A stretch of DNA of 64,000 nt from Chloroflexota bacterium (lineage in GTDB: Bacteria > Chloroflexota > UBA6077 > FW602-bin22 > CADDYW01), in contig JAJPIK010000087.1 of assembly GCA_021324795.1 (NCBI GenBank), positions 48,718 to 112,717 of the forward strand, read 5' to 3'. Each line of letters starts with the position of its first letter. Position 1 is the stretch's first letter. Below, piece after piece: positions 49,824 to 58,728 of the stretch. The notes beneath the pieces are model-generated. The model did not search any database. It was not told the origin of the DNA and was given only the letters and a program-made list of their open reading frames with translations. The translations under genes were made by a program, and so were the position numbers.

Positions 49824-52235
49824 TTAAGCCGGCCGCAGAACCAGCATGTGGGCCAGGCAATCCAGGATTTCACGTCGGTCGAATCGCATCGGGTGGTAAT
49901 GGCCTTCCCGCCAGAGTGGGATGAAGTCGTCGAAGTGCGGGCTGCCGGGGTGGCCGGACTGGCCGGTGGTGTGGATCGAGCGGCTGTTTGCGAAGTTCCC
50001 CAAATCGACGATCTGCCGGTACGATGGAACCCACTCCGTTGCCCGGTAGCTGCCAGCGCCGAGCGCGGTTTGGCAGGGAGTGTCGCCATCGCCACCGATT
50101 GGGTAAGGCCCACGACAGAAGAGGCGATCGAGCGGCTTGATCTGGCCGAGTGGGTGATCAAAGCTCACCGTGTGCAGACGGCCCCAGTGCCAGAGATCCA
50201 TGTCGTCGCCAAGCATAGCGCGCAGCTCGAGCACGGCTTGGGATAGGCTGGCTTGTTTCAGCTCGGTCCAGCTCTGAAATGGCGATCTCTGGTCCACCTC
50301 TTGAGGATGGAGCCAGGCGGGATCCGCTCGGCGCAGCAGATCGAGGAGAAAGCCGGTGACCCGGGCCGGGTAGGCGCTACCGGCGATGCCCGACGGGGTA
50401 GAACTCCCTACGTAGCAGCCGGCCAGCGGTCCCAAGCGTGGGCCGAAGACGTTTTGGAGCAGCCGCCGTTTCAATTCGACGAAGATCGTGGCCGCGATGC
50501 TTTCGGCAGTCAGTCGGTAATCCCAACGACGCAGATGCTCGAGTGCCCGGACCTCGAAGGGATCCGACGGCTCAACGTCAGCGTAGAGTGCGACGAGCTG
50601 TTGGGCTGGCTCGGAGTAGACGTCCATTTGCATCGCCGCGAACTCATCGACCGTGTGTCGCTCGCGTGAGAGAAGCTGCTTCTCGATACGCATCGCACGA
50701 AAGCCGTCGATCCAATCGTGCGAAAGGACGTGGGGATAGGCAACGTCCGGAATGCGATTGTTCGCCGAGACGACGTAGCCACACCGGGGATTAAAGGCGC
50801 TGGGGAGCTCCTCGGCGGTGAGATAGCCATCCCAATCGTAGTTGGGATCCCAGCCCGGAACTGGTAAGAGGCCGGTGCCTTTCTTGCGCCGGGGAACCTG
50901 GCCAGAGAGTTGGTAACCGATGTTCCCGTCGCGATCGGCGTAGATGAAGTTCAACGCGACGCCGAGGTCGGCGAGCGCAGCACGAAACTCCTCCCAATTG
51001 CTCGCTCGATTGAGGCGAATTGCTCCCCGTACGGTATCCTGGGCGCGTAGAATCGTGCTTTGGACGGTCAGAAAGCGCGCTTCGCCGGGGAGGAGCGGAC
51101 TGAGGGCCGGGCCGTGGCGGGTTTCCTGGATCGTCTCGACGATCGGCTCGTCGCGTCCGCGCACTCGAATCTGCTCGATCCGAGTAGTCAGTGGCTCCCA
51201 GCCGTCCGGCGTCAGATAGCGGGTCGAGCCGTCACCCTGGACTCGCTCGACGAAGAGATCCTGGGTGTCGACCATCGAAGCGGTAATACCCCAGGCAATG
51301 CGCTCGTTGTGGCCGATCAGCACGACCGGCACGCCCGGCATCGTCGCGCCGACGACGTTCAAACCGGCACCGCAGAGGTGTGCTTCGTACCAGATCGACG
51401 GCATCTGAGGGCGCAGGTGCGGGTCACTGGCAAGCAACGCCGCGCCGGTGGCCGAACGCTCGGGACTAACCGCCCAGGCATTCGACATGCCGCTGCCGAC
51501 CAGATGCAGCGAGCGTTGAACTTCCTGAAATTCGGCAAGCAAGGGCATCCCTAATCCGGTGTAGCTCATGCCGGGCGGCACGGCGAGTGGCTGGCCGGTC
51601 GGGTAACCTGGCTCGAGCGCTGCCGCGCCTTCTGGACCCAGCCGCTCGACCATTTGCGATCGGAACCATTCGCTATCCCAGTTTGCCGAAAGCAGCCAGC
51701 AAAGTAGCTTGCCAACGGCGAGCACGTCAGCTGCTTCCCAGGGCGACGGCCGGAAGTTGAGGATTCGGCATTCGAGGGGCAATCGCCAGCGATGAGTGCT
51801 CAGATAGGCATTTACTCCGTCAACGTAGGCGTTAACGACCGCGCGTTCCTCGGGCCCCATAGCGATCGCCTCGGCGGTGGCGACATGGCTCAAGCCAAGC
51901 CGACGCATGAAACGATCGAAGCCGAGGGCAGGCTCGCCAAAGATCTCGGCGAGCCTGCCCTGGCCAAGGCGACGGTTCAGCTCCATGTGCCAGAGCCGGT
52001 CCTGAGCATGAACGTAGCCGAGCGCGAAGTGGACGTCGTGGTCGGTCGCACCGTAGATGTGGGGCACTCCTTCCGGATCACGAATCACTTCCACGTCGAT
52101 CTTGAGGCCGTCGAGCGTGACAACGCCGTCGAGCGGCGCCTGTGGCTGCCGCACGGCCAGCCGAAAGAGCCCGGCCAGCCCCGCTCCAGCCAGGGTGGCC
52201 AGGCCCAGCCCGGCGATCCAGTGATTTACCCCCAT
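49824..52235 (-). CDS. Penicillin acylase family protein (Ntn hydrolase)
   Basis: Amidase that cuts amide bonds of acyl-amino compounds, 803 aa. A hydrophobic signal or anchor lies at about 8-28. The alpha part runs to about 250, and self-cleavage should expose S251 in GSGM-SNAWAVS, the nucleophile of the mature beta part. Other family blocks are LLASDPHLRPQMPSIWYEAH, GVPVVLIGHNERIAWG and ANNRIP. It should be exported. It begins 2 bases after the YgjP-type gene and 18 bases separate that gene from the sulfatase-like one, so the three may form an operon. The substrate could be an acyl-homoserine lactone, a beta-lactam or another amide. Confidence 0.88.
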   Translation of the reverse strand: MGVNHWIAGLGLATLAGAGLAGLFRLAVRQPQAPLDGVVTLDGLKIDVEVIRDPEGVPHIYGATDHDVHFALGYVHAQDRLWHMELNRRLGQGRLAEIFGEPALGFDRFMRRLGLSHVATAEAIAMGPEERAVVNAYVDGVNAYLSTHRWRLPLECRILNFRPSPWEAADVLAVGKLLCWLLSANWDSEWFRSQMVERLGPEGAAALEPGYPTGQPLAVPPGMSYTGLGMPLLAEFQEVQRSLHLVGSGMSNAWAVSPERSATGAALLASDPHLRPQMPSIWYEAHLCGAGLNVVGATMPGVPVVLIGHNERIAWGITASMVDTQDLFVERVQGDGSTRYLTPDGWEPLTTRIEQIRVRGRDEPIVETIQETRHGPALSPLLPGEARFLTVQSTILRAQDTVRGAIRLNRASNWEEFRAALADLGVALNFIYADRDGNIGYQLSGQVPRRKKGTGLLPVPGWDPNYDWDGYLTAEELPSAFNPRCGYVVSANNRIPDVAYPHVLSHDWIDGFRAMRIEKQLLSRERHTVDEFAAMQMDVYSEPAQQLVALYADVEPSDPFEVRALEHLRRWDYRLTAESIAATIFVELKRRLLQNVFGPRLGPLAGCYVGSSTPSGIAGSAYPARVTGFLLDLLRRADPAWLHPQEVDQRSPFQSWTELKQASLSQAVLELRAMLGDDMDLWHWGRLHTVSFDHPLGQIKPLDRLFCRGPYPIGGDGDTPCQTALGAGSYRATEWVPSYRQIVDLGNFANSRSIHTTGQSGHPGSPHFDDFIPLWREGHYHPMRFDRREILDCLAHMLVLRPA

Positions 52236-52237
52236 CC

Positions 52238-52744
52238 TCAGCTCTCCTCCGCGTCATCTTCTTCCATTCCCTTGGCCATGAGAAAGCCCCGCGCCCGCTC
52301 GGTCAGCTTGTACCGGTTCACCAGCTTCCAGAAGCGGGGCGAGTGGTTCGGCTGAAGCAGGTGGGCGAGCTCGTGGACGATGACGTAGTCGAGTACCCAG
52401 ATCGGCATCTCGGCAAGCCGATGGGAGATGCGAATCGTCCGAGTGCTGGGCGTACAACTACCAAAGCGATGATTCTGATTCGTGACGTAACGGATCTCAG
52501 CGAGCTTCAGCTCACCACCAAAATATTCACGATTGAGCGCCTCGGCGCGCTCGCGCAGCGCGTCGTCACTGTTTAGCGTGCGTCGCGTCTGGGATTTTTC
52601 GATCTTCGCCCGCATCCGCTCGACCCACTGCTGCTCTTCCTCGCTGGTGAGACCAGTGGGCAGGTAGAGCAACATCGTATCGCCCTCGAGGCGGGCACTG
52701 ATCGTCCGGGTGCGGCGGGGACTACGGATAATCTTTACGTTCAT
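52238..52744 (-). CDS. YgjP-type metallopeptidase (DUF45, M48-like)
   Basis: Zinc peptidase-like protein, 168 aa. The active-site helix reads VIVHELAHLLQPNHSPRFWK with H124, E125, H128 and a third His at 134. Another family block is RYVTNQNHRFGSCTPSTRTI. It lacks a signal peptide and transmembrane helix and resembles the short YgjP family, whose role is unclear but includes roles in genome maintenance or proteolysis. It is the middle gene between the sulfatase-like gene and the penicillin acylase gene. Start ATG 52744 has no strong ribosome site. Confidence 0.85.
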   Translation of the reverse strand: MNVKIIRSPRRTRTISARLEGDTMLLYLPTGLTSEEEQQWVERMRAKIEKSQTRRTLNSDDALRERAEALNREYFGGELKLAEIRYVTNQNHRFGSCTPSTRTIRISHRLAEMPIWVLDYVIVHELAHLLQPNHSPRFWKLVNRYKLTERARGFLMAKGMEEDDAEES

Positions 52745-52762
52745 AGTCTATTTATATGGATA

Positions 52763-54259
52763 TTACACCTGGTTGCTGCCAACCCAGCGCTCGCCAGGCT
52801 TTGCCGCCTCGTGGCGGAGAATGCGCAGACCGCCGGGCGTCGCCGAGGAGTTGCGCAAAGGACGGTGCTGATAGACGGCCGGCAATGGCATGCCAATCAC
52901 CGTTTCCAGGCGCCGTAGCTGCTTGGCCACGACCTCCGGCTGATTGGCGGCGACGTTGTTCGACTCGCTCGGGTCTTCTCGAAGATTGTAAAGCCTGAGG
53001 TTATCGTCGAGCTTCTGGGTGTTGACGATCAGATTCCAGTTAGCGTCGCGAATCGAGGCGTAGCTTTCCCAACCGATCACGACGTGGTCGCGCATTGACG
53101 CGGCGTTATCGACCGCGATTGGCCAGACGTTCTCGCCATCCAAGCGCGGGCAGGGGATATCGAGCAGTGACAGAATGGTTGGGACGAAGTCCTGGTTCTG
53201 GACAAAGGCGTTGCAGGTTCGCGGCTTGCCGCCGAGGTCCGGGTGACGGATCATCAGGTTGATCTGGGTATTGTACGGATAGAGACGCGAGCCGGCCTTA
53301 CCGAACTGACCCTTGTCCCAGAGCTCGGTGCCGTGGTCGGAGAGCACGACGACGACGCTATCATTCAAGGCGCCGGTTTTCTCGAGGATATCCAGGAAGC
53401 GCCCAAAGCGCTCGTCGCAGAAGGTGACGTAGCCCTGATAGAGCGCTTTCGTCCGCGCGATGTCGCGCTCGTCGGCCTCCTCGCCGAGGTCTGGTGCTGA
53501 TGGTCCGTGGATTAGGCGTCGTTGGTAGGCAGCGTACTGCCCAGCCCGGTCACTGGCAAGCCGGTTCAGAAGCTGGGGGACGATGTAGTTCTTGCGCCCC
53601 TCGGCCGGATAGTAGGCGTCGGCGTAGCGCAGGGGTGGGTCCCAGAACTCGTGGGGCGAGAAGCTCTCGACCCAGAGACAATAGGGCGCGGCGCCCTGAA
53701 TCGCTTCAACGAACTGGCCCGCCCGATTGAGCACTTTCGCGACAAAATAGTCGTCGTCGGAGCGGCGGTTGCGCTGCTGGTAGAGGTAGGCCGGGGGACC
53801 AACCCGAATTGGATCGAGATCGTCAGAGGTCTTGAAGGAATTGGCGCTCAGCTCGAAGGTATCACCTTCCTGACCGCGGATGAACTCCCAGCCGACAAAG
53901 CCCCGAACAAAATTCTGGGTTGCCTTGAACATGTGCCAGACGTCAGCAACGAGCTGGGTGGCGTAGCCGCGAGCGTAGAGGTACTCGGCGATGGTCGTCT
54001 GCGACTCGGGCAGGTTGCGCCAGCCATACATATTCGGGAATGAGCCGCGGTCGCCGCCGTGATGCTGCCAGGGATAGGAACGGTAACCGGTGTGCAGGGC
54101 CCGACGAAAGGGAATCGTTGGCAATCCTTCGCCCCAGGCGTTGCTGAAGCAGACTGATTGGGCAGCGAAGCGATCGAGGTTGGGCGTGCGAGCCAGGTCG
54201 CCGAAGACGGCGTCGTAGCGCAGCGTATCGAAAACCACGACAATCAGATTGAGCGGCAT
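52763..54259 (-). CDS. Sulfatase-like alkaline phosphatase superfamily protein
   Basis: Protein of 498 aa with the sulfatase fold: metal Asp in VVFDTLRYD (D11), SDHGTELWDKGQFGK in the middle (about 330-345) and PCPRLDGENVWP. At the position where sulfatases have CxPxR, this protein has T48-I-P-F-R52, so formylglycine cannot form. A Thr nucleophile is used by phosphodiesterases and phosphonate hydrolases of the same superfamily. ATG 54259 with AAGGAGGGATCTCGC upstream is clear. No signal peptide is present. It begins a minus-strand group with the YgjP-type and acylase genes. Activity: hydrolase with an unknown ester substrate. Confidence 0.8.
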   Translation of the reverse strand: MPLNLIVVVFDTLRYDAVFGDLARTPNLDRFAAQSVCFSNAWGEGLPTIPFRRALHTGYRSYPWQHHGGDRGSFPNMYGWRNLPESQTTIAEYLYARGYATQLVADVWHMFKATQNFVRGFVGWEFIRGQEGDTFELSANSFKTSDDLDPIRVGPPAYLYQQRNRRSDDDYFVAKVLNRAGQFVEAIQGAAPYCLWVESFSPHEFWDPPLRYADAYYPAEGRKNYIVPQLLNRLASDRAGQYAAYQRRLIHGPSAPDLGEEADERDIARTKALYQGYVTFCDERFGRFLDILEKTGALNDSVVVVLSDHGTELWDKGQFGKAGSRLYPYNTQINLMIRHPDLGGKPRTCNAFVQNQDFVPTILSLLDIPCPRLDGENVWPIAVDNAASMRDHVVIGWESYASIRDANWNLIVNTQKLDDNLRLYNLREDPSESNNVAANQPEVVAKQLRRLETVIGMPLPAVYQHRPLRNSSATPGGLRILRHEAAKPGERWVGSNQV

Positions 54260-54575
54260 GCGAGATCCCTCCTTTAAGCTCCGGGAGCATAGCAAAGAGA
54301 ATCGCCTGGCGTCAAATCCACTTCCCAGCACGCCGTCTACGCGCTAAGATAGCTTCACTCAAGGTGGGGCATGGGCGTACGTCCGTCTCTCGCAGATCAA
54401 ATTGTACTTTCGTTTCGAGCGAGTACTACCGCGAGCGAGGGAGCTATCGCGGATTATTCGGTAGGAGTCGGCAGAGAGGACCCGTAGCTTATTGGCAAAA
54501 AACAATTCGGGCTATAATCGCTTTGTCGACGCCTGGTCGCCTGAAATGAGTTTGATGTCGAAAAGGAGCACAGTC
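54260..54575. promoter_or_regulatory. Divergent intergenic region with a TATAAT promoter
   Basis: The 316-bp gap between the sulfatase-like gene and the alcohol dehydrogenase gene holds no supported ORF. A perfect -10 box TATAAT (54513-54518) with TATTGG 17 bases upstream points toward the dehydrogenase. The TACTACCGCGAGCGAGG area carries a short CCGCG/CGCGG inverted repeat that could bind a regulator. Confidence 0.45.
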
Positions 54576-55772
54576 ATGGACTGGACGAACATGTTTCAAT
54601 TTCGGGCGCCCGCGCGGATCGTGTTTGGACCGGATAGCAGCGAGAAGGTCGGGGAGATCGCCCGCGAGCTCGGAAGCAAAGCGCCGCTGGTCATGACCGA
54701 TCCTTCGCTCCATCGGATCGGCGTGACCGCGGGGGTGGAGAAGTCGCTACGCGAGGCCGGGCTGCGGGTCGAGGTGTTCGCCGAGGTTATGACCGAGCCA
54801 ACTCTCACCTCGGTCGAGAGCGCGGTCGCCTTCTTCCGCGAGCGCGGCTGCGACCTGATCGTCGCGATCGGTGGTGGTAGCTCGATCGACAGCGCCAAGG
54901 CGGTCTCGCTTCTCCTGGGGAATGAGGGGAAGCTATCCGAGTACCAGCAACGGCGGGTCGGCGCGGAGTGGCGCGCCGAGCGGAAGGTCCAGCGCCGGGG
55001 CGCAGAGATCATCGCGATCCCGACTACCGCTGGGACCGGCAGCGAAGTGACCTCGGGCTGCGGCGTCTTCGATCCGGCTACCGGGATCAAGGGCTGGGCT
55101 GGCGACCCTCTTCTCCGCCCGTCCGTCGCCGTCTGCGATCCGGTCCTGACCCTGTCCATGCCGCCTCGGGTCACTGCCGACACCGGGATGGACGCGCTGT
55201 CCCAATCGATCGAGTGTTACCTGAACGGCGGGTTCAAGCCGTTCGCTGACGCCCTCGCGCTAACGGCGATCGAGGTGATTGCCCAGAATCTGCCTCGGGC
55301 GTTCGCCAATGGCAACGACCTCGCTGCGCGCTCGGCCATGCTCGGCGCGGCGACGATGGCTGGCGTGGCCTTCAGCAACGGGGGGCTGATCCACGTCCAC
55401 ACCTACGCCGAGGTCCTTGGCGACCTGACTCACCTGCCGCACGGCCGGCTCATCGGCCTGATGCTGCCCCACGTTCTCGAATGGAGCCGGATCGGCTGCG
55501 TCGAGAAGCTGGCGACGCTCGCCCGTGCGCTCGGCGAGAAAGTCGACGGTCTCTCGGCCGCGGACGCCGCGGAGCGGGCGCTCGGCGCGGTCCGCCGCCT
55601 CGCCGCCGACCTCGAGATCGACGAGCCGCTCCGCTCACACCGTGTGAGCGAAGAGACCCTCCGCGTCGCGGCGGAGCGGGTATACTCCCAGCATGCCGCC
55701 CGCTCGGCGACCAGTCCGCGCGGGTTCCGGAGCGTTGACGAGGTGCTCGAGGTGCTCCAAAAGGCGTACTGA
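54576..55772 (+). CDS. Iron-type alcohol dehydrogenase with altered metal and catalytic residues
   Basis: Group III (iron-containing) alcohol dehydrogenase family, 398 aa. The nucleotide-binding GGGSSIDSAK lies at 99-108. By spacing, the metal ligands are D206, H275 and H289 (PHG), but the usual second ligand His is Gln210 (MDALSQSIE) and the usual catalytic His is Glu279 (HTYAEVLG). ATG 54576 has AAAGGAG upstream and puts the FGPDS motif at the usual place. It is cytoplasmic and is transcribed from the TATAAT promoter. Convergent with the CehA gene at its end. Substrate and metal use are uncertain because of the substitutions; related enzymes include maleylacetate reductases. Confidence 0.8.
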   Translation: MDWTNMFQFRAPARIVFGPDSSEKVGEIARELGSKAPLVMTDPSLHRIGVTAGVEKSLREAGLRVEVFAEVMTEPTLTSVESAVAFFRERGCDLIVAIGGGSSIDSAKAVSLLLGNEGKLSEYQQRRVGAEWRAERKVQRRGAEIIAIPTTAGTGSEVTSGCGVFDPATGIKGWAGDPLLRPSVAVCDPVLTLSMPPRVTADTGMDALSQSIECYLNGGFKPFADALALTAIEVIAQNLPRAFANGNDLAARSAMLGAATMAGVAFSNGGLIHVHTYAEVLGDLTHLPHGRLIGLMLPHVLEWSRIGCVEKLATLARALGEKVDGLSAADAAERALGAVRRLAADLEIDEPLRSHRVSEETLRVAAERVYSQHAARSATSPRGFRSVDEVLEVLQKAY

Positions 55773-55800
55773 GGGAAGGGGGGAGGGGATGAGGGGGCCC

Positions 55801-58305
55801 CTAATGTGCGATCCCCAATGCATGCATCCTTCGATGAATCGCCTCCCGCGCTTCTCGGAATGGCCGCTCTAGATAGGCCTGATGGTCGGCTTCGCCGTGA
55901 TGATGGGTGACGGTGCCAGGGCGGTATTGCGGGCTGAGCTCGCGGATGTAGGTGAGGGCGCCGTCGATCATGGTAAGCATGTATTGGGCAGTCTTCAGGT
56001 CGAAGAGCGACCATTCGCCGCCCACGGCGACGTAGATCGGGCTGGTGTGGGCGAAGATGCCCCGATGCCAGACGTCGTGGTGTGAGAGCGAGCGGAAGTA
56101 CCCCGGACCACTGACCCGAGCAGCGAGCCAGGTGTGACTCTTGATCGTGAGCTTGGTTTTCAGGGGCAGGCGACGCGTGCCCCTGGCCTCTTCGGTTTGG
56201 GCAACGACCCTGCCTTGTTGGATGATCTGCAAGGTATGGATCGGGAAGATCGATTCGGCCTCGGCTTCGACTTCGACGGTGCCACCGTTGCCCGGAAGCT
56301 GCACGGTGTCGCCGAGGTTATGTCCGTTGACTTGGAAGCGTAGGAGCGGGCCGCTGCTCAGGAAGGTGCGACCCGCGGCGAGGTTGCGACACCAGGTGTC
56401 GTAAGTGAACTCCTGGTCGGTGGGAATGTGGACGTAGGTCCGGTACAGACCAACTGGCACCTCGCTGGTCATTTTGTCGGTCCCACCGACCAGGGGAAGC
56501 CGGTAGCCGCCGTTCAGGTAGCGGTAGTACTCGACGTGATTGAACTCCTGGTGACGGAGCATCTCGACCGCGTCGACCCGACCGGCTGCGACGAGCGCCG
56601 CCGGCTCGCCGTTGGGGGCCGGGAAGTGAGGGAGGATGACTGTTCCGCCCTGGGCGTGGCAGCGGTCGGCCCAGTCCGCCATGGTAACCTCGAGGGTGCC
56701 ACCCAGTTCGGCTTCAGCCGGGCCATCCGAGCACCAGGGCATGATCGGCTTTTTCACCCCGAGCAAGGTCATGTGGCCGAGGAGGTGCTGGCGATTCTCC
56801 TGGGTGGCGTAGACGATCGTTCGGCCGTCGGCGGAGACATTGGGCTGACCGGTAAACTCCTCGGTGTTGGTGAACAGGTGGCCCCACTGGGAGAGGAGCA
56901 GGTTGACGACGTTGAGGTCTTCGCCGCGCGCTTCGACCTGCCCGCCCAGCGTCGAGAGGAAGTGGACGTGGGTATCGCCGCTGAACCAGCGCTCGGCGTT
57001 GAGATTGCGGAAGCGCTTGAGGCGCAGGGTGAGGGTTTGCTGGCCGGGCTCGATCCGGACCCGGGTGCGCAGCGGCTCGTACTCGAAGCCGCGCGCCGCG
57101 TCGACGATCACGTCGCCGCGTGGCAGCCAGCCTTCACAGGTGCCATCGACGTAGGCGTAGCTGATCTGGTCGAGGCGCAGGTCGCCGCCGACGTCGACGT
57201 GCCAGGTCCCCTGGTTGGAATTTACGTGCTGGTGGTGGCCATGGGGCTGATACGGAACGCCCTCCGGCGAGCGGAAGTGGATCCGGCAGGGCACCGGGCG
57301 GCTGGTTTCGTCGTCGAGGATCGTCGTCCGGACCCAGTTGCGGCCGGAATCGATCACTTCGATTCGCAGGCGCGGCGTTGGCTCGACGGTCTTCTTCTCT
57401 TCGATCTCCTCCCAGGTCGCGCTGCCCAGGACTTCTTCACCATTCTTCACGGTCACGGTCGCCGAGGGAATCGCCGCCACCTGGACATAAGCGGGACTGC
57501 TCGTGGTGTTCAGCGCTTCGCCCCAGCCTTTTAGCTCGGCGGTTAGGAATGCTTCGGAGGAAGCAGTTGGCAGCGGATAGGGATAGGTCGCGACACCCCG
57601 GTCGACTTCGACGCTCAAATCGAACGGCTGGCTCGCGTCTTCCGCGCGCAGCAGGACCAGCTTGAGGGTTTGGGTGCCAGTCCGGACGAAAGGATCCTCG
57701 TCGCGGTGGCCAAGGGTAATCGCGGCGAGGATGAAGCGCCGCTCAGTCGGGACGATCTCGATCGCCGAAATTGTTTTTTCCGGGAAGGGATTTTTCCAGG
57801 CCCAGAGCAGATAGGAGTGGGGCGTGCCCTGGGAGACCTCGGTCTGCCGTCGGCCAGCATCTTCCCAGGGGCCAATCTGGCGCGGTAGCACGGCGTTCTT
57901 CCGATCAGGCACCGCACGGAACGAGCCTTCGCCCCAGGTGACCGGCACGACCGAGATCTCGAATCGCTCGCGGATCGCGGCCCGCTCGTGCGATCCGTCG
58001 GCAAAGTGGAAGACGTAGACGGCGACGGTCGTACCGATGTCGCCGCCGCGTGGCAGATCCGTTTCGAGCAGTCGGTGAGCGAAGATCACCCGCTGAGCGG
58101 TCTTGCCGATCGGCACCCAGAGTGGCTTGCTCCGGAGATCTTTGCCGAAGGCGAGAAAACACGGCTGGCTCTCATCAACCGAGCCGCCGATTTGGAACGG
58201 CAAGCCATGAAACGTCTGGGCGCCAAGGGCCGGCTGGGCGTTTTCGCCAAGCACCTGCGCGTTGGCATTGCACCACCGGGTGAGGTCGAGTGACTCGTAA
58301 TCCAT
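55801..58305 (-). CDS. CehA/McbA family metallohydrolase
   Basis: Large cytoplasmic metallohydrolase, 834 aa. The N-terminal half (about 1-400) is beta-rich and appears to be two sandwich-like domains; the catalytic PHP-like part begins near 440 with WFSGDTHVHFLS, whose two His bind metal. Later segments NVVNLLLSQWGHLFTN, GGTVILPHFPAPNGEP and GGYRLPLVGGTDK match the family. The family covers carbamate hydrolases such as CehA. ATG 58305 follows GGGAGAAAG. It is divergent from the toxin-antitoxin pair and convergent with the alcohol dehydrogenase gene. No signal peptide. Substrate unknown. Confidence 0.8.
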   Translation of the reverse strand: MDYESLDLTRWCNANAQVLGENAQPALGAQTFHGLPFQIGGSVDESQPCFLAFGKDLRSKPLWVPIGKTAQRVIFAHRLLETDLPRGGDIGTTVAVYVFHFADGSHERAAIRERFEISVVPVTWGEGSFRAVPDRKNAVLPRQIGPWEDAGRRQTEVSQGTPHSYLLWAWKNPFPEKTISAIEIVPTERRFILAAITLGHRDEDPFVRTGTQTLKLVLLRAEDASQPFDLSVEVDRGVATYPYPLPTASSEAFLTAELKGWGEALNTTSSPAYVQVAAIPSATVTVKNGEEVLGSATWEEIEEKKTVEPTPRLRIEVIDSGRNWVRTTILDDETSRPVPCRIHFRSPEGVPYQPHGHHQHVNSNQGTWHVDVGGDLRLDQISYAYVDGTCEGWLPRGDVIVDAARGFEYEPLRTRVRIEPGQQTLTLRLKRFRNLNAERWFSGDTHVHFLSTLGGQVEARGEDLNVVNLLLSQWGHLFTNTEEFTGQPNVSADGRTIVYATQENRQHLLGHMTLLGVKKPIMPWCSDGPAEAELGGTLEVTMADWADRCHAQGGTVILPHFPAPNGEPAALVAAGRVDAVEMLRHQEFNHVEYYRYLNGGYRLPLVGGTDKMTSEVPVGLYRTYVHIPTDQEFTYDTWCRNLAAGRTFLSSGPLLRFQVNGHNLGDTVQLPGNGGTVEVEAEAESIFPIHTLQIIQQGRVVAQTEEARGTRRLPLKTKLTIKSHTWLAARVSGPGYFRSLSHHDVWHRGIFAHTSPIYVAVGGEWSLFDLKTAQYMLTMIDGALTYIRELSPQYRPGTVTHHHGEADHQAYLERPFREAREAIHRRMHALGIAH

Positions 58306-58376
58306 CGTGCTTTCTCCCGAACCATTCAGTTGTGGCCATTGTAGCAAGGAATTGTGCGTGGCGAGCAACGTTAGCG

Positions 58377-58397
58377 TGGTGTAGGCTTATTACACCA
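58377..58397. promoter_or_regulatory. Palindrome upstream of the antitoxin gene
   Basis: TGGTGTA and TACACCA form a perfect 7-bp inverted repeat with a 7-nt centre, ending 23 bases before the antitoxin start at 58421. RHH antitoxins usually repress their own operon through such sites. It also lies within the CehA promoter region, so a shared effect is possible. Confidence 0.5.
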
Positions 58398-58420
58398 TGA
58401 AGGGAGAGGAGGATATTCAC

Positions 58421-58726
58421 ATGAGCGCATCGCAGGGTAGCCGAAAGCGTCGATCACAGATTATTCTTGACGAAGATCTGTATAACCGCCTGGTCGAAGA
58501 GGCGGAGGTTGAGAAGCGATCCGTTTCATCCCTCGTGCGCGAAGCAGTCGGAGAATGGCTCGAGTCAGGCCGATCTCGTCCGATCGAAGAAACAGCGTTC
58601 TGGCGCCTTGCCGGCCAAGGACATAGCGGCCAGTCAGGTGAAAAGCTGATTAGTGAAAATATGGACTACTACCTTTACGGCGGTCCGAACGAGGCTTCCT
58701 CTCCCCGATTGGCGTCGAATCGCTAG
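58421..58726 (+). CDS. Ribbon-helix-helix antitoxin
   Basis: Antitoxin of the CopG/Arc type, 101 aa. The beta strand and two helices read RRSQIILDEDLYNRLVEEAE, EVEKRSVSSLVREAVGEWLE (about 10-50). The C-terminal half is flexible and ends in Ser/Pro/Arg, the part that would bind the toxin. ATG 58421 is chosen because GGAGAGGAGG lies before it; the upstream ATG at 58397 has none. It ends 2 bases before the PIN toxin start. An inverted repeat at 58377-58397 would be the operator. It may still work even though the toxin is broken. Confidence 0.8.
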   Translation: MSASQGSRKRRSQIILDEDLYNRLVEEAEVEKRSVSSLVREAVGEWLESGRSRPIEETAFWRLAGQGHSGQSGEKLISENMDYYLYGGPNEASSPRLASNR

Positions 58727-58728
58727 GG

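Noticed and set aside
56428..57534. Plus-strand ORF of 368 codons inside the CehA gene
   Set aside because: The minus strand carries the GDTHVHF metal motif and long family-like segments; the plus-strand product has no recognisable domain.
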